DNA of 64,000 bases from JAWXBG01 sp044375415 (lineage in GTDB: Bacteria; Bacteroidota; Bacteroidia; Flavobacteriales_D; Sanyastnellaceae), in NCBI GenBank assembly GCA_044375415.1, contig JBILMS010000007.1, forward strand, positions 1-64,000, written 5' to 3'. The translations under genes were made by a program, and so were the position numbers. The notes beneath the pieces were generated by a model. The model was not told the origin of the DNA and ran no database searches. It saw nothing but the letters and a program-made list of their open reading frames with translations. Shown here one piece after another: positions 27,345 through 37,524 of this stretch. Position 1 is the stretch's first letter. Every line of letters begins with the position of its first letter.

Positions 27345-27758
27345 ATGACAAAAATTGAAAGCAAAAAGGTCCAATTAAATGTGGATTGTGAAACAGCCTT
27401 TACGTACTTGCGCGACCTGGATCACCTTATAGAGTTTTTACCCCAAAGCAAAATCACCGACTGGAAAAGCGATAAAGTGAGTTGCTCGTTCAAAGTGCAG
27501 GGTTCCTACCAAATCGGAATGAAACATGGTGGTGAAGAAGCTCCAAATTATTTGAAATTACTCTCCGGAGAAGGCAGCCCTTTTCCATTCGAACTCCATA
27601 TTCGATTTACTTCTGCCGATTCAGGTTGTCAGGTTAGTCAAATCTGTGAAGCTCAAATAAATCCATTTTTAGAAATGATCGTAAAGGGTCCATTAAAGAA
27701 TCTTTTTGATTACATTGCAGATAAAATGGTTGAAAAATTTGGTGGAAAGGCCCTTTAG
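27345..27758 (+). CDS. SRPBCC (START/Bet v1-like) family protein
   Basis: A 137-residue single-domain protein with the helix-grip pattern: ESKKVQLNVDCETAFTYLRDLDHL at the start, a beta sheet (VSCSFKVQGSYQIGM, FPFELHIRF), and a long C-terminal helix LKNLFDYIADKMVEKF. The fold binds hydrophobic ligands in a deep cavity; no ligand can be read from sequence. It is probably co-transcribed with pyrE. Its stop overlaps the convergent M61 peptidase stop by four bases. Confidence 0.82.
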   Translation: MTKIESKKVQLNVDCETAFTYLRDLDHLIEFLPQSKITDWKSDKVSCSFKVQGSYQIGMKHGGEEAPNYLKLLSGEGSPFPFELHIRFTSADSGCQVSQICEAQINPFLEMIVKGPLKNLFDYIADKMVEKFGGKAL

Positions 27759-29455
27759 TTTCTTCTCCTTGATTTCCAATATTCATAGATGTCTGAATTG
27801 CCTTTGTATTCAAGGCTTATCTTGCTATACCACCTTGAAGAATCCCAAGAGATTTCCGTAGTCCGCTGGATGCCCTGCGAAAGAAACTGAATCTTGGATT
27901 TTTTCGTTGATGATTCGGTGAAAGAAGCAGGCGACTTTTCGTCAATAAGCTGAATCATATCGCCACGCCACAAACCGCATTGATCAGCAGGCGAATTCTC
28001 CATCACATCCGTTATCATCCATGTTTCATTAGACTGAACATGGTATCGCGCACCCGTCAGTGAAGTAAATGTACTTTCATTCGAGATAAATTTCATTGAT
28101 AAATCAAGTAATGAGAATGACGGTTGGATATATTTCAAATAATCAACCTGTCCCAAAACAATTTCGTTGAAAATATCTTCAAAAGAAACTCCTGCAACTT
28201 CTTCCAACAATTCTCTATAATCTACTAATGTGTAACCTCTATTCTCTGTGCCAAAACGACGGTACAATAGGGCCATTACATCATCCAATGACCTTCTTCC
28301 CGAAGTATTCGCAATAATCCGAACATCGCAAATAAATGCGATCAAAGAACCTTCATTATAAATATTCACCTTACGCCAAGGATTTCCTTGAACATATCCA
28401 TCGAGCCACGTTTCCAACGATGATTTCGCTACGGATAAGTGAAACCTACCATCGTTATTTAAATGGTTTTCCAGGGTCTCGGAAATAATTTCAAAAAAAT
28501 GAAGATCACTAAAAGTGCCAACTCTCCACAATAAGAGATCTCCGTAATAAGTAGTGACTCCTTCGTACACCAAACCTGAGGGCGAATAATTTTCGCGGGT
28601 AAAGTCGTAAGGTAACATTTCCATCGGACGAATATTCTTAACATTCCACGTATGAAATAATTCGTGACAAGAGATGCCGAGTAGTTCCAAAAATTGATCC
28701 TCTCCAGCCAATGTTCCCGAGGGCCCCATAGCGATCACGGTGGAGTTTCTGTGTTCAACTCCGTGTCGAACGGCGATTTCCGGGAACTGAAATAGAAAAT
28801 GATAGGCTTCGCAGGGAATATCGCTGAAGATGGAAAAATGCTCTTCCGTGAAATTCTTGAAATGCAAAATCAGCTTTTCGATATCAAACTGAATTTTACC
28901 TTGAATCCAAATGTGAAATGGAATATTTCGGCAGCTATATTCGAACTGATGAAGAGTATTTGACGCGATTAAAGGGCAATCTGCGAGATGATCAAACGAA
29001 TCTGCCAACAAAATATGAGGGTTCTCCCTCTTCAATCCACAAGCGATAGAATAATCTTGTGGAACACATAAACTAATGCGGTAGGCTTGATCGGCATTAC
29101 CCACCTGAAAGAAAAAGCAGTTTACGGGATTTATGTAAAGTTGACTTGCATCGAGGTAGGTAGAACCTGCATTGAGGTCAGCAGCGTAATAATCATAAGT
29201 GCACTTGACCTTTCCCTTCTTTGGGTTTTGAAACGACCAACAATCTTTGCTCTTCTTTTCGATTTTCAAAAGTTCGTTTGATGAATCAAATGCTTTCACA
29301 TTCGTTATGTTTTTAGCAAAGTTCCCCAATTCATATCTCCCGGGACGCCAAGAAGCCAATTGCATGAGTATCTCTCCGGCCTCCACAATCCAATCAGATT
29401 CAAAGGAAATAAAATGCCGATGCGGTTGGGAATAGAAAACGCGATATTCGACCAT
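27755..29455 (-). CDS. M61 family peptidase with PDZ domain
   Basis: A 566-residue zinc aminopeptidase of the M61 (glycyl aminopeptidase) family. The zinc motif is HELFHTWNVKNIRP (about residue 264), followed by the third-ligand region VYEGVTTYYGDLL. The N-terminal beta-rich domain contains LASWRPGRYELGNFAKNI, a family signature. A C-terminal PDZ-like segment (MENSPADQCGLWRGDMI) is present. I see no signal peptide, so it may be cytoplasmic. It is the last gene of the fadD-type cluster, five bases after the PafA-like gene. Confidence 0.92.
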   Translation of the reverse strand: MVEYRVFYSQPHRHFISFESDWIVEAGEILMQLASWRPGRYELGNFAKNITNVKAFDSSNELLKIEKKSKDCWSFQNPKKGKVKCTYDYYAADLNAGSTYLDASQLYINPVNCFFFQVGNADQAYRISLCVPQDYSIACGLKRENPHILLADSFDHLADCPLIASNTLHQFEYSCRNIPFHIWIQGKIQFDIEKLILHFKNFTEEHFSIFSDIPCEAYHFLFQFPEIAVRHGVEHRNSTVIAMGPSGTLAGEDQFLELLGISCHELFHTWNVKNIRPMEMLPYDFTRENYSPSGLVYEGVTTYYGDLLLWRVGTFSDLHFFEIISETLENHLNNDGRFHLSVAKSSLETWLDGYVQGNPWRKVNIYNEGSLIAFICDVRIIANTSGRRSLDDVMALLYRRFGTENRGYTLVDYRELLEEVAGVSFEDIFNEIVLGQVDYLKYIQPSFSLLDLSMKFISNESTFTSLTGARYHVQSNETWMITDVMENSPADQCGLWRGDMIQLIDEKSPASFTESSTKKSKIQFLSQGIQRTTEISWDSSRWYSKISLEYKGNSDIYEYWKSRRRN

Positions 29456-29460
29456 AGACC

Positions 29461-31158
29461 CTACTTTTTAAGTACTCCAAGATCCTTTCCCGAAGTGCCG
29501 TTAGGTTCCATTATTCCCAAGTAAGAACAAATCGTAGGAGCTATGTCCGAAACATTGGCTGCTTGTACATAATGACCTTTTTCAACGCCATTTCCGAAGA
29601 AAATAATTGGCACATGTGTATCATAGGGGAAAGGAGAGCCGTGAGTTGTCCCTGTTCTACCATATTCGATCCAACCGGGCATCGTTACGACAACCACATC
29701 TCCACTTCTTTTAGGATGAAAGCCATTCATTATTCGATTTCGAACTCCTTCGGTATATTCTTTACTCATGAGGTCGTGTGCGGCTAGAGCGGTATATACA
29801 CCCGGATACTCGAGTGTTTTAGTGACAATTGCATCCTGAACATCTTCCAAGTTCAACTTGCGACTTTCGATTAATTTTCTATCGAGAAAAAATTGATCAT
29901 TGGAATAATTTAAAACGTACTCCCCCACTCCAAATTTTGTATTTAACAGGGCCTTTACATCGTCAATCATATTCCCCGGTATCCAATAATCCCCGGCAAG
30001 CTGAACAGTTTGAACATGCGAGGGCACTTCAGCTCCACCATGATCAGCACTTAGAAATATTAGGTATTTACCCTTCATATTGACATCCAACCAATTCAAT
30101 AGATTTTCAATTTCCAAATCAAATCGCAGATAACAATCTTGTGTTTCTTTTGATTGAACACCAAAACGGTGTCCGACATAATCGGTACCGGAATAACTCA
30201 AACACAAAAAGTCAGTGTGTTCATCTTTTCCGAGTTGCTCTCCTTCAATGGCGGCAATGGCAAACTCCGTTGTAAGGGTCATGCCCATTGGAATACCCTT
30301 CAACAATTCGTAATTTTTATTCTTTGTGCGAATACTATCATTGGTAAATACATATGGAAACACGGGACGAATCATTCCTGAAAAAGGAGTTTCGTATGCG
30401 TTGTTGTCAGGCAAACTTTCATCGTACGCAGAAACATCTTTCAATAAATTCCAACCTTCTCGCAAAAGTTGCTCCGATCGACCGCGTTTATTAAAATCAT
30501 TGACCCATTGAGGAAGTTGATCAAAATACCAATTGCTACTTACCCAATTGCCTTCATTTCCTCCGATATACCAATAAGAGGCATCGGCAGATCTACCGGC
30601 GGGCAAGATACCTCCCCGATCTTTCATTGCAACTCCAATCGTTTTTGATCGCTGATTGGTGTGTAGTTTCATTTGATCGCACATCGTTGTCGTCAATAAT
30701 TTCGAAGGAGATCGCATACCCTCTTCGGAACTAGTTCCAACTCCTTTCACCGTGCTATCCTGCGCACAATAAATCATACGCTTCTTTTCGCGATCATACC
30801 AATCATTGGCAATTATTCCATTGAGTGCCGGTCCTGTTCCTGTGTAGATACATGCATGACCCGGGCCCGTGTATGTTGGCATATAATCGTAATGCGCATT
30901 CGTCATCACAGCCCCCTCAGCCATAAGTCGTTTCAAACCTCCATTGGAATAATCTTCCGCAAAACGAGTTAAATAATCAAATCGCATTTGATCCACGGTA
31001 ATGCCTATAACCAATGTGGGTAATTCCCGATCATTTGAATTCGGAGAAGGAAGCGGAGCAACTACAATAGGTTGGACATTCGTTTCAGAAATTTCGTTGG
31101 TCGATTTGCACGCTGCCAAAAGACCGAAGAAAATGACAGGGAATAGTATTCTTTTCAT
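29461..31158 (-). CDS. PafA-like alkaline phosphatase (lipoprotein)
   Basis: A 565-residue enzyme of the alkaline phosphatase superfamily. The lipoprotein signal ends GLLAACKS (C17). The metal and nucleophile region is VIGITVDQMRFDYL and YMPTYTGPGHACIYTG, where the threonine is the expected PafA-type nucleophile; the other metal ligands lie in FLSADHGGAEVPSH and TTHGSPFPYDTHVP. PafA is a periplasmic phosphate-irrepressible phosphomonoesterase known from flavobacteria. It would release phosphate from organic phosphate outside the cytoplasm. A 54-base gap separates it from crcB upstream and five bases separate it from the M61 gene. Confidence 0.9.
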   Translation of the reverse strand: MKRILFPVIFFGLLAACKSTNEISETNVQPIVVAPLPSPNSNDRELPTLVIGITVDQMRFDYLTRFAEDYSNGGLKRLMAEGAVMTNAHYDYMPTYTGPGHACIYTGTGPALNGIIANDWYDREKKRMIYCAQDSTVKGVGTSSEEGMRSPSKLLTTTMCDQMKLHTNQRSKTIGVAMKDRGGILPAGRSADASYWYIGGNEGNWVSSNWYFDQLPQWVNDFNKRGRSEQLLREGWNLLKDVSAYDESLPDNNAYETPFSGMIRPVFPYVFTNDSIRTKNKNYELLKGIPMGMTLTTEFAIAAIEGEQLGKDEHTDFLCLSYSGTDYVGHRFGVQSKETQDCYLRFDLEIENLLNWLDVNMKGKYLIFLSADHGGAEVPSHVQTVQLAGDYWIPGNMIDDVKALLNTKFGVGEYVLNYSNDQFFLDRKLIESRKLNLEDVQDAIVTKTLEYPGVYTALAAHDLMSKEYTEGVRNRIMNGFHPKRSGDVVVVTMPGWIEYGRTGTTHGSPFPYDTHVPIIFFGNGVEKGHYVQAANVSDIAPTICSYLGIMEPNGTSGKDLGVLKK

Positions 31159-31212
31159 GGCTCACAAACATACAACAGTCAAGAAGTTTCAGTATTAAAA
31201 AATTGGCACCTC

Positions 31213-31569
31213 TCAGCCCGCACGTGTTATTTTATAAACCACCAAAAGGCAAATGCCCGTGCTAATGAAAACGTTCAAAATGGCCCAAAACCATTGTCCT
31301 TGACGCATCAACTGAATAGTTTCAAGACTGAAAGTAGAAAATGTACTGAGACCTCCACAAAATCCGATGGCCAGCAAAGGATAGATCCATAATTTCGAAT
31401 TAGCTTGTTCGCTATAGTTCCAAACTAAAGCCAAAAGAGCTGAGGCAATCAGATTTGAAATAAAAGTAGCCCACGGCAATGAAGCTTCCCACGTTTTTAC
31501 ACAAAAACCTAGTCCGAAACGCATCACAGAACCCAATCCTCCGCCCAAAAAAACCAAGAGAATTTTCAT
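31213..31569 (-). CDS. crcB: Fluoride exporter CrcB
   Basis: A 118-residue membrane protein with four helices. The family signature GFCGGLSTFSTFS, which lines the fluoride path, is in the third segment, and GGGLGSVMRFGLGF is at the N terminus. It functions as a dual-topology dimer that exports fluoride. Its ATG overlaps the PAP2 stop as ATGA. No fluoride riboswitch is possible directly upstream because that DNA is coding. Confidence 0.93.
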   Translation of the reverse strand: MKILLVFLGGGLGSVMRFGLGFCVKTWEASLPWATFISNLIASALLALVWNYSEQANSKLWIYPLLAIGFCGGLSTFSTFSLETIQLMRQGQWFWAILNVFISTGICLLVVYKITRAG

Positions 31570-32156
31570 TTTTGCAATGGTTTAAGTCTTGTTTTTCGCA
31601 GAATAAAATAAACGATGAAAGCCGCGATAACACCCACAATCCAACCGCCCACAATATCTCCGGGGTAATGCACTCCCAAATAAATTCGGCTATAACTTAT
31701 AAGCAGTACCCAAGCTAACAACGCGAATAGAACCCATTTCTTTAGAGGTTTCATCACCAAACAATAAAGCAAATAAATGCCCATGTAATTCGCCGCATGA
31801 CTAGAAACAAAACCGAATTTTCCACCTATATATGGATTGCCATTTTCATCTTTTACCAAATGAATCAGGCCATCTAGGTCAACTTCTCTGCTTGGACGTA
31901 AGCGTTGAACAAATTCTTTGAGAAAACCGCTGGCTGTTTGATCGGCAATGGTAACTACCAATGCAAAACCCAGAACGATAAAAACTGCACTTCTCCAGTC
32001 GTATTTTCGAAATAGACTATATAAAAGAATAACATCCACGGGAAACCAAAACCATGTTTTACTGAAGTACCACATGGGACCATCAAGCCATGGAAATTGA
32101 TCACTGTTTAGCCACAGAAAAAGTGATTTGTCTATTTCCGATAAAAATTCAATCAA
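31566..32156 (-). CDS. PAP2 family phosphatase
   Basis: A 196-residue integral membrane protein. The three catalytic blocks of PAP2 enzymes are present: KEFVQRLRPSRE, GFVSSHAANYMG, and SYSRIYLGVHYPGDIVGG. About five transmembrane helices can be seen. Likely substrates are lipid phosphates such as undecaprenyl pyrophosphate or phosphatidic acid. It overlaps both neighbours by four bases, with the acyl-CoA ligase upstream and crcB downstream, so it is translationally coupled to both. Confidence 0.9.
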   Translation of the reverse strand: MIEFLSEIDKSLFLWLNSDQFPWLDGPMWYFSKTWFWFPVDVILLYSLFRKYDWRSAVFIVLGFALVVTIADQTASGFLKEFVQRLRPSREVDLDGLIHLVKDENGNPYIGGKFGFVSSHAANYMGIYLLYCLVMKPLKKWVLFALLAWVLLISYSRIYLGVHYPGDIVGGWIVGVIAAFIVYFILRKTRLKPLQK

Positions 32157-33925
32157 GCGGAATAAATTTCAGTCACCAATTCTCCATATTTCACGAGAAT
32201 ATTTTTCCTTTTGAGTTTTAATGTGGGTGTTAGTTCCCCACCTTCAACCGTAAAAGGTTGCGGCAATAATCGAAAAGATTTCACCTGCTCCCACTTTCCA
32301 ATTCTGCCATTTATTTTTTCAATGTCCGCGGCTATGAGATCTTTCACCTCTGGTAGCGCGCTTAACTCAACTAACGTTGACCCTTTTAAACCTCGTTTTT
32401 CAGCCCAAGGTTTTAATACCAAAATGTCGGGTACTATGAGCGCTCCGGGGAAATTTTGGTTTTCTCCAACGATCATTACTTGTTCGATGTAGATAGATTC
32501 CTTGAGTAAATTTTCCAACATCTGTGGAGCTATGTATTTTCCACCACTTGTTTTGAAAATTTCCTTTTTTCGATCCGTGATTACAAGGAAACCATCTCTT
32601 ATTTCACCTATATCTCCTGTATGAAACCAACCGTCTTTTAAGACTTCGGCCGTCTTTTCCGGTTCTTTGTAATAGCCCAACATTACATTTGGACCTTTCG
32701 ATAAAATCTCTCCATCCTCTGCTATCTTTACTTCTACATTTCGAATAGGCATGCCCACAGATCCGGCTCTCCACATTCCTGGTTTACGAAACGTATTCAC
32801 CGAAATGACAGGTGAAGTTTCTGTAAGTCCAAAACCTTCTTTCAAGGGTATTCCCGCCCCACAAAAAAAACGAGCTAGACGAGGTTGAAGCGCTGCACTT
32901 CCACTTGCAATGGCTCCAATTTCGGTAAGACCCAATGCCGCTTTCACTTTAGAAAAAACAACCTTTCTGGCTAGGTTCAATCTAAATTCATACCACCCGC
33001 CGTTGGCACCATCCGGCTCCCAACGTATAGCCAAATCATGTGCCTGCTTGAACAGCCATCTTTTTATTCCGGTATTAGCCATGCCCTTCGCATAAATACC
33101 ATCGTAAAACTTCTCAAATAATCGAGGAACCCCCGTGAATATATGAGGTTTAGCGACCAAGAGATCATCTTTAATCACATCCATGCCGGTTAAATACATA
33201 GTTACTGCATTGTGCATGTAGAGATAATGCAGCATCCTTTCGAATATATGGCAACAAGGCAGAAAACTTAATGTGCGTGCCTTTTGCTTTTCAAGGAGAG
33301 GTAAACGATCCTCACAATCCAATGCATTACTCGCAATATTTTTATGAGATAGCATAACTCCTTTGGGCTGACCCGTCGTACCCGAGGTATAGATGATTGT
33401 TGCTAATTCGTTCTCTTTTACCTTTTCCGAAATTTCCAAAACCCTGCTTTGGGGAACCGCCTCACATCGCGTTTGAAACTCTTTCCAATGTGGTATTCCA
33501 TCTGCTTTTTCAAAACAAAAAACCTCCAGAAGACCCGGGCAATCCTTTTTGATGGACATTACCTTCTTATACAATTCAACATTCGAAACAAAACAAAGCT
33601 TACTCTCCGAATGATTTAAAATATATGTATAATCCGTTTCGCTCATCGTATGATAAATAGGTACATCGATGGCACCCATCTGCATGATACCGCAATCCAT
33701 AATATTCCATTCGCAACAATTGGAATGTGTTATCAGAGCTACTTTGTCGCCGGGATTAATACCACTGGCAATCATCGCCCGACTTATGCGATTCATCTCA
33801 TCTACAAATTGCGCTGTCGAATACGATGTCCACTCCCCCACTACACGAGATGTCATCATTACCTCAAGAGGATAATTTTTGAGCTGATACAGGGGGAAAT
33901 CAAATAAACGTGAGGGTTCCTTCAT
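32153..33925 (-). CDS. Long-chain fatty acid-CoA ligase (AMP-forming)
   Basis: A 590-residue AMP-dependent synthetase. The ATP-binding motif is TIIYTSGTTGQPKGVMLSHKN, shown here in part as YTSGTTGQPKG; A5 is GFGLTETSPVIS and A8 is GWFHTGDIGEIRDGFLVITD, with KTSGGKYIAPQ afterwards. It activates free fatty acids for oxidation or lipid synthesis. The length and the segment LPCCHIFERMLHYLY match the FadD15-like long-chain branch. It is the first gene of a five-gene minus-strand cluster. Confidence 0.93.
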   Translation of the reverse strand: MKEPSRLFDFPLYQLKNYPLEVMMTSRVVGEWTSYSTAQFVDEMNRISRAMIASGINPGDKVALITHSNCCEWNIMDCGIMQMGAIDVPIYHTMSETDYTYILNHSESKLCFVSNVELYKKVMSIKKDCPGLLEVFCFEKADGIPHWKEFQTRCEAVPQSRVLEISEKVKENELATIIYTSGTTGQPKGVMLSHKNIASNALDCEDRLPLLEKQKARTLSFLPCCHIFERMLHYLYMHNAVTMYLTGMDVIKDDLLVAKPHIFTGVPRLFEKFYDGIYAKGMANTGIKRWLFKQAHDLAIRWEPDGANGGWYEFRLNLARKVVFSKVKAALGLTEIGAIASGSAALQPRLARFFCGAGIPLKEGFGLTETSPVISVNTFRKPGMWRAGSVGMPIRNVEVKIAEDGEILSKGPNVMLGYYKEPEKTAEVLKDGWFHTGDIGEIRDGFLVITDRKKEIFKTSGGKYIAPQMLENLLKESIYIEQVMIVGENQNFPGALIVPDILVLKPWAEKRGLKGSTLVELSALPEVKDLIAADIEKINGRIGKWEQVKSFRLLPQPFTVEGGELTPTLKLKRKNILVKYGELVTEIYSA

Positions 33926-34036
33926 AAGATTTGTTTACTCAGCGTAAACATACTACAAGAAAATTCAGCACGAAAACCTTTTATAACTTTCCAGCCTACA
34001 CCGGACCTTCTTCATTCATTATCAATAAAAAATGAA

Positions 34037-37000
34037 TCACTTCACCAACAATTCTACCACAGATTCCCGATCATCTAGTTGAATTTGAAGGGTGTATATT
34101 CCTGAAGCCAATAACCCAATCTCTAGTCTAGTAAGATGAGAAATTATAATTCCGTGCCGCACCGATCGACCTGTCGCATCGAAAATCGAAAAAGATCCTT
34201 GCGAAAACGGGAGGTCATGCAACTCTATGAAAATTGATTCTTCAGCTGGATTAGGATAGACGGAAATTACGTCGTTCTCGTATTCCGAAATTCCAATTGT
34301 ACAATCGACAACAACGACTTCATCAAAGGCTTCGCATGGTATTGAAGCAGTAACGGAATACGTGCCGGGTTCGAAAACTGTATAAGTAGAACCTGTAATT
34401 CCATCTTGCCAAGTGTAATTCAGAAAATCGTTTCCGGCGTTTAAGACCATTACCGTATCACAAAAATCAAAATCGGGTCCAAGGTCAATATCTCCTGTAA
34501 TAATCTGACCAACCTCTACTTGATCAGAATAATTGCACCCTTCGGCATTTATTACCTCTACACTATACGTTCCCGGTAAGCTGACCGAAATCGATTCCTC
34601 TTCAGAACCGTTATTCCACAAATACGAAGTATAACCTGCGCCCGGAGTAAAGTTCAAGTTTTCGCCGACACAAATATTCATATCCGGTCCCAAATTAGGC
34701 TCGATGGCGTCAGTAACACTTACGTTCATTTCTCCTCGCAATAAACCACATTCAGTTTGCAGCGAAACCTCCAGCATATACAAGCCCGGCTCAGGAAACT
34801 CGATGTGCATTTGTCCATCGATTTGTGTGAAATTTACTTCCGGTAATATCGACCACTCTATTGTACCTTCAGGACAACCCGCAATTTGATAAATAGTTTC
34901 TGATCCCTTGCAAGTACTTACCGGTCCCTCTATAAATATTTGCTCTTGTGAATATGCGTGGTAATAATTTCCGAATCCATTCAAAAAACCGGTATCAAAA
35001 AGCACCGTGTACTCGAGTTGCATATCGGAACCATTCAAATTTGGAAATGAAATTCTATCCAAAGTCCCGGAAAAAACTCCGGCTAGCAATATCTCCCCTG
35101 CAGGCGTAGTTTGAATATCGGAGTATGCCGCAAAAATGGGCTGATTTACAAAAAACACTTGAGGGATAATTTGATCAATTGGCAATGAGAGATCAAATTG
35201 ATTTAATCGAACCTGATTCAAACCTGTTGCAGTTTGAGCATAAAAAAATCTACCGTTTGGGGCAAAGTCATAAAAAGAAACTGTCTCGGGACTGTAATTC
35301 AAAAATTCCGTAACCACACCGGTACCATTATCAAATGAGAAAAGTATATTTCCTTTTGCAAACAAGTTTCCTTTGGGTGAAACTTTTATATCCTGATAAT
35401 AAATATTACTCTGGGTAAAATTCGATGAACTATAGGAAGACAAAACGGGTTCATTTGAGATTCCTGAAGGATTTACTTCCCACGAAATAAATTGTTGTGT
35501 ACTCTCATCATAATAAACCAACCAAAAATCAGCATAATTACAATGACGAATTGCTGTCATGGTTTCCGTGTTCACTTGGTCTATTAGTAGGTTCTTTGAT
35601 CCCACCACAATATCACCATTGCCATTGTCCAATGTCCTGTCAATTATGCTGTAACGCAAGCCATTGGCATATTCATTTTCGTTGGCATCTAATGTGAAAA
35701 GGTATATCAAATCATCAGCTCCGGGTGCATTCACAAGTAGAGCCCCCTTGCGAGAAGATATATGACCCGCCAGTTCATTTCCATTTGGTGTAGTTTGCAA
35801 ATTCTGATTGAACAGACTTTCACCATTTGTGATAAAAAGGAGGTTTCCATTGTTGTCGCTAATCGAAGATTTGTTCTCAGAATAATCGAGATAAAAGTTT
35901 TGAAACGATGTAACGCTTTCATCAAAATTAATATTGTTCACAAGGGCTTCTCCTGTAAACAAATACCAATTGCTGTTTTCTTGACCTGAAGCGCACGTGC
36001 CTACATCAAAGTTAGAACAATAAAAGGAAGAACAATTTCCCGAAATAGCTTCCAAACAAACTTGAAATGCACCTAAGGTTTCAAATATCAATGTAATGTT
36101 TTCATCTATTGAATACAGACTGCCATCTATGAACCATTGATACGAATCTGCTCCGGAAGAAACATTCACCAAAACCACTTCTTCTTCGGGTTGCGGATTA
36201 TTGGAACTAGCGCCAAAAATTGGCTGTACGGGGCATTCAACGTTAATGTCATATTCCAGTTCGATGTTGCAACCCGGTTCGTTGTTACTAAGTAATACCT
36301 CTACAAAATAAAATCCGGTTTGATCCGGAAGAAATTCATAATCGGTACTTGTGGAAACCTGCTCTTCATTGACAAACCATGTTGTGGTGGTATTTCCAAT
36401 TGAATTATTCGTAAAAACAACGGATTCACCCAGAAATATCTCATTAGCCGATGCCTCTACGGAAATTTCGATGGCCGACGAACACGGCGGATTGCAGCGA
36501 TCACCCTCAAGCAAAGAAGCTCTTGCTGTTAGCAAAGAAGCCAACATTCTATCGCATTGACCTAAAGTAAAAAACTCGTAACATGTGAGCGGCGAATAGT
36601 CCATGTAATTCTGTTGTTGATCAGGTTGATCACCCATACCTCCATTTTCCATTGGTCTAAACGGATTGTTCTCCGATAAATCATCGTCGTCGGTATCACA
36701 TGAGTTGGCTCCATTTTCACAATCAAATGGAGCCGCGATTCCGTCCGGAGGTGTATCACAAACTTTATCCCCATCCTCAAGACAATTATCGTTGTTGCAT
36801 GTCGATTCAAACGTATGAAATAACCCAAGGTAATGACCGGCTTCGTGGATAAATACCTTTGTCTGAACAGCTGTCCCACCAAAAAACGAAGCTTCAATTA
36901 TAATTCCATCCGTTTCGGATCCATGGGTTGAAGGCATACTCGAATTTCCTACGATTCCAAATGAATTGTCTGCACGAATCAATTCATTCACCACCCATAC

Positions 37001-37495
37001 ATTCATATACTTCTCGGTATCCCATCTGCTCAATTCTTTCAATTCTAAATCCTGATCAGGTACAACTACAGTTGTTAAAGGAGATTCTATGCGGTTGATA
37101 CCACTCGAAAAATTGCCATCCGGATCCACATGTGCAAGGCAAAATTGAATCGGTATTACTGTTCCTTCAGGTGAATAATAAATATCCTGGTTGCTAAAAG
37201 ATGAATTCAGATATTCAATAGCATCTTCTATCATTTCATCCGGGATATTTTCTCCACCATTTTGATGAATGACATGCACAACCACTGGTATAATACAGGT
37301 CAATTCATCGCGATTGGAATTTTCATTTTGCTTAATCCATTCCAACACTCCGGTCAAATATTGATCATGTTTCTCTGCCCTTTTCGTATGACTTAGAAAC
37401 AACTGTTTTGATTCATCAAAACCACAATAATTCTGAGCTTGAATATCTCCTATAGAAATAAGGGCAATTATTATGCTGAAGAATTTTACTCTCAT
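34037..37495 (-). CDS. Secreted pappalysin-type (M43) metalloprotease with T9SS type A sorting domain
   Basis: A 1152-residue secreted protease. The signal peptide is MRVKFFSIIIALISIGDIQA. The catalytic domain (about 65-320) carries HEAGHYLGLFH (residues 217-227), the metzincin HExxHxxGxxH motif, and the methionine turn NYMDYSPLTC; it is the cytophagalysin/pappalysin type. Next come PKD-like domains (about 340-500), a long beta-rich region that may be a propeller (about 510-860), and further Ig-like repeats ending in YLWNNGSEEESISVS. The last 75 residues, from VYPNPAEESIFIEL to YTLQIQLDD, are a type A sorting domain, so the protein should be exported by T9SS. It follows the large repeat protein after 29 bases. 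Confidence 0.9.
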   Translation of the reverse strand: MRVKFFSIIIALISIGDIQAQNYCGFDESKQLFLSHTKRAEKHDQYLTGVLEWIKQNENSNRDELTCIIPVVVHVIHQNGGENIPDEMIEDAIEYLNSSFSNQDIYYSPEGTVIPIQFCLAHVDPDGNFSSGINRIESPLTTVVVPDQDLELKELSRWDTEKYMNVWVVNELIRADNSFGIVGNSSMPSTHGSETDGIIIEASFFGGTAVQTKVFIHEAGHYLGLFHTFESTCNNDNCLEDGDKVCDTPPDGIAAPFDCENGANSCDTDDDDLSENNPFRPMENGGMGDQPDQQQNYMDYSPLTCYEFFTLGQCDRMLASLLTARASLLEGDRCNPPCSSAIEISVEASANEIFLGESVVFTNNSIGNTTTTWFVNEEQVSTSTDYEFLPDQTGFYFVEVLLSNNEPGCNIELEYDINVECPVQPIFGASSNNPQPEEEVVLVNVSSGADSYQWFIDGSLYSIDENITLIFETLGAFQVCLEAISGNCSSFYCSNFDVGTCASGQENSNWYLFTGEALVNNINFDESVTSFQNFYLDYSENKSSISDNNGNLLFITNGESLFNQNLQTTPNGNELAGHISSRKGALLVNAPGADDLIYLFTLDANENEYANGLRYSIIDRTLDNGNGDIVVGSKNLLIDQVNTETMTAIRHCNYADFWLVYYDESTQQFISWEVNPSGISNEPVLSSYSSSNFTQSNIYYQDIKVSPKGNLFAKGNILFSFDNGTGVVTEFLNYSPETVSFYDFAPNGRFFYAQTATGLNQVRLNQFDLSLPIDQIIPQVFFVNQPIFAAYSDIQTTPAGEILLAGVFSGTLDRISFPNLNGSDMQLEYTVLFDTGFLNGFGNYYHAYSQEQIFIEGPVSTCKGSETIYQIAGCPEGTIEWSILPEVNFTQIDGQMHIEFPEPGLYMLEVSLQTECGLLRGEMNVSVTDAIEPNLGPDMNICVGENLNFTPGAGYTSYLWNNGSEEESISVSLPGTYSVEVINAEGCNYSDQVEVGQIITGDIDLGPDFDFCDTVMVLNAGNDFLNYTWQDGITGSTYTVFEPGTYSVTASIPCEAFDEVVVVDCTIGISEYENDVISVYPNPAEESIFIELHDLPFSQGSFSIFDATGRSVRHGIIISHLTRLEIGLLASGIYTLQIQLDDRESVVELLVK

Positions 37496-37524
37496 TATGA
37501 AAATTATTTGAAGAAATTTTCTTA

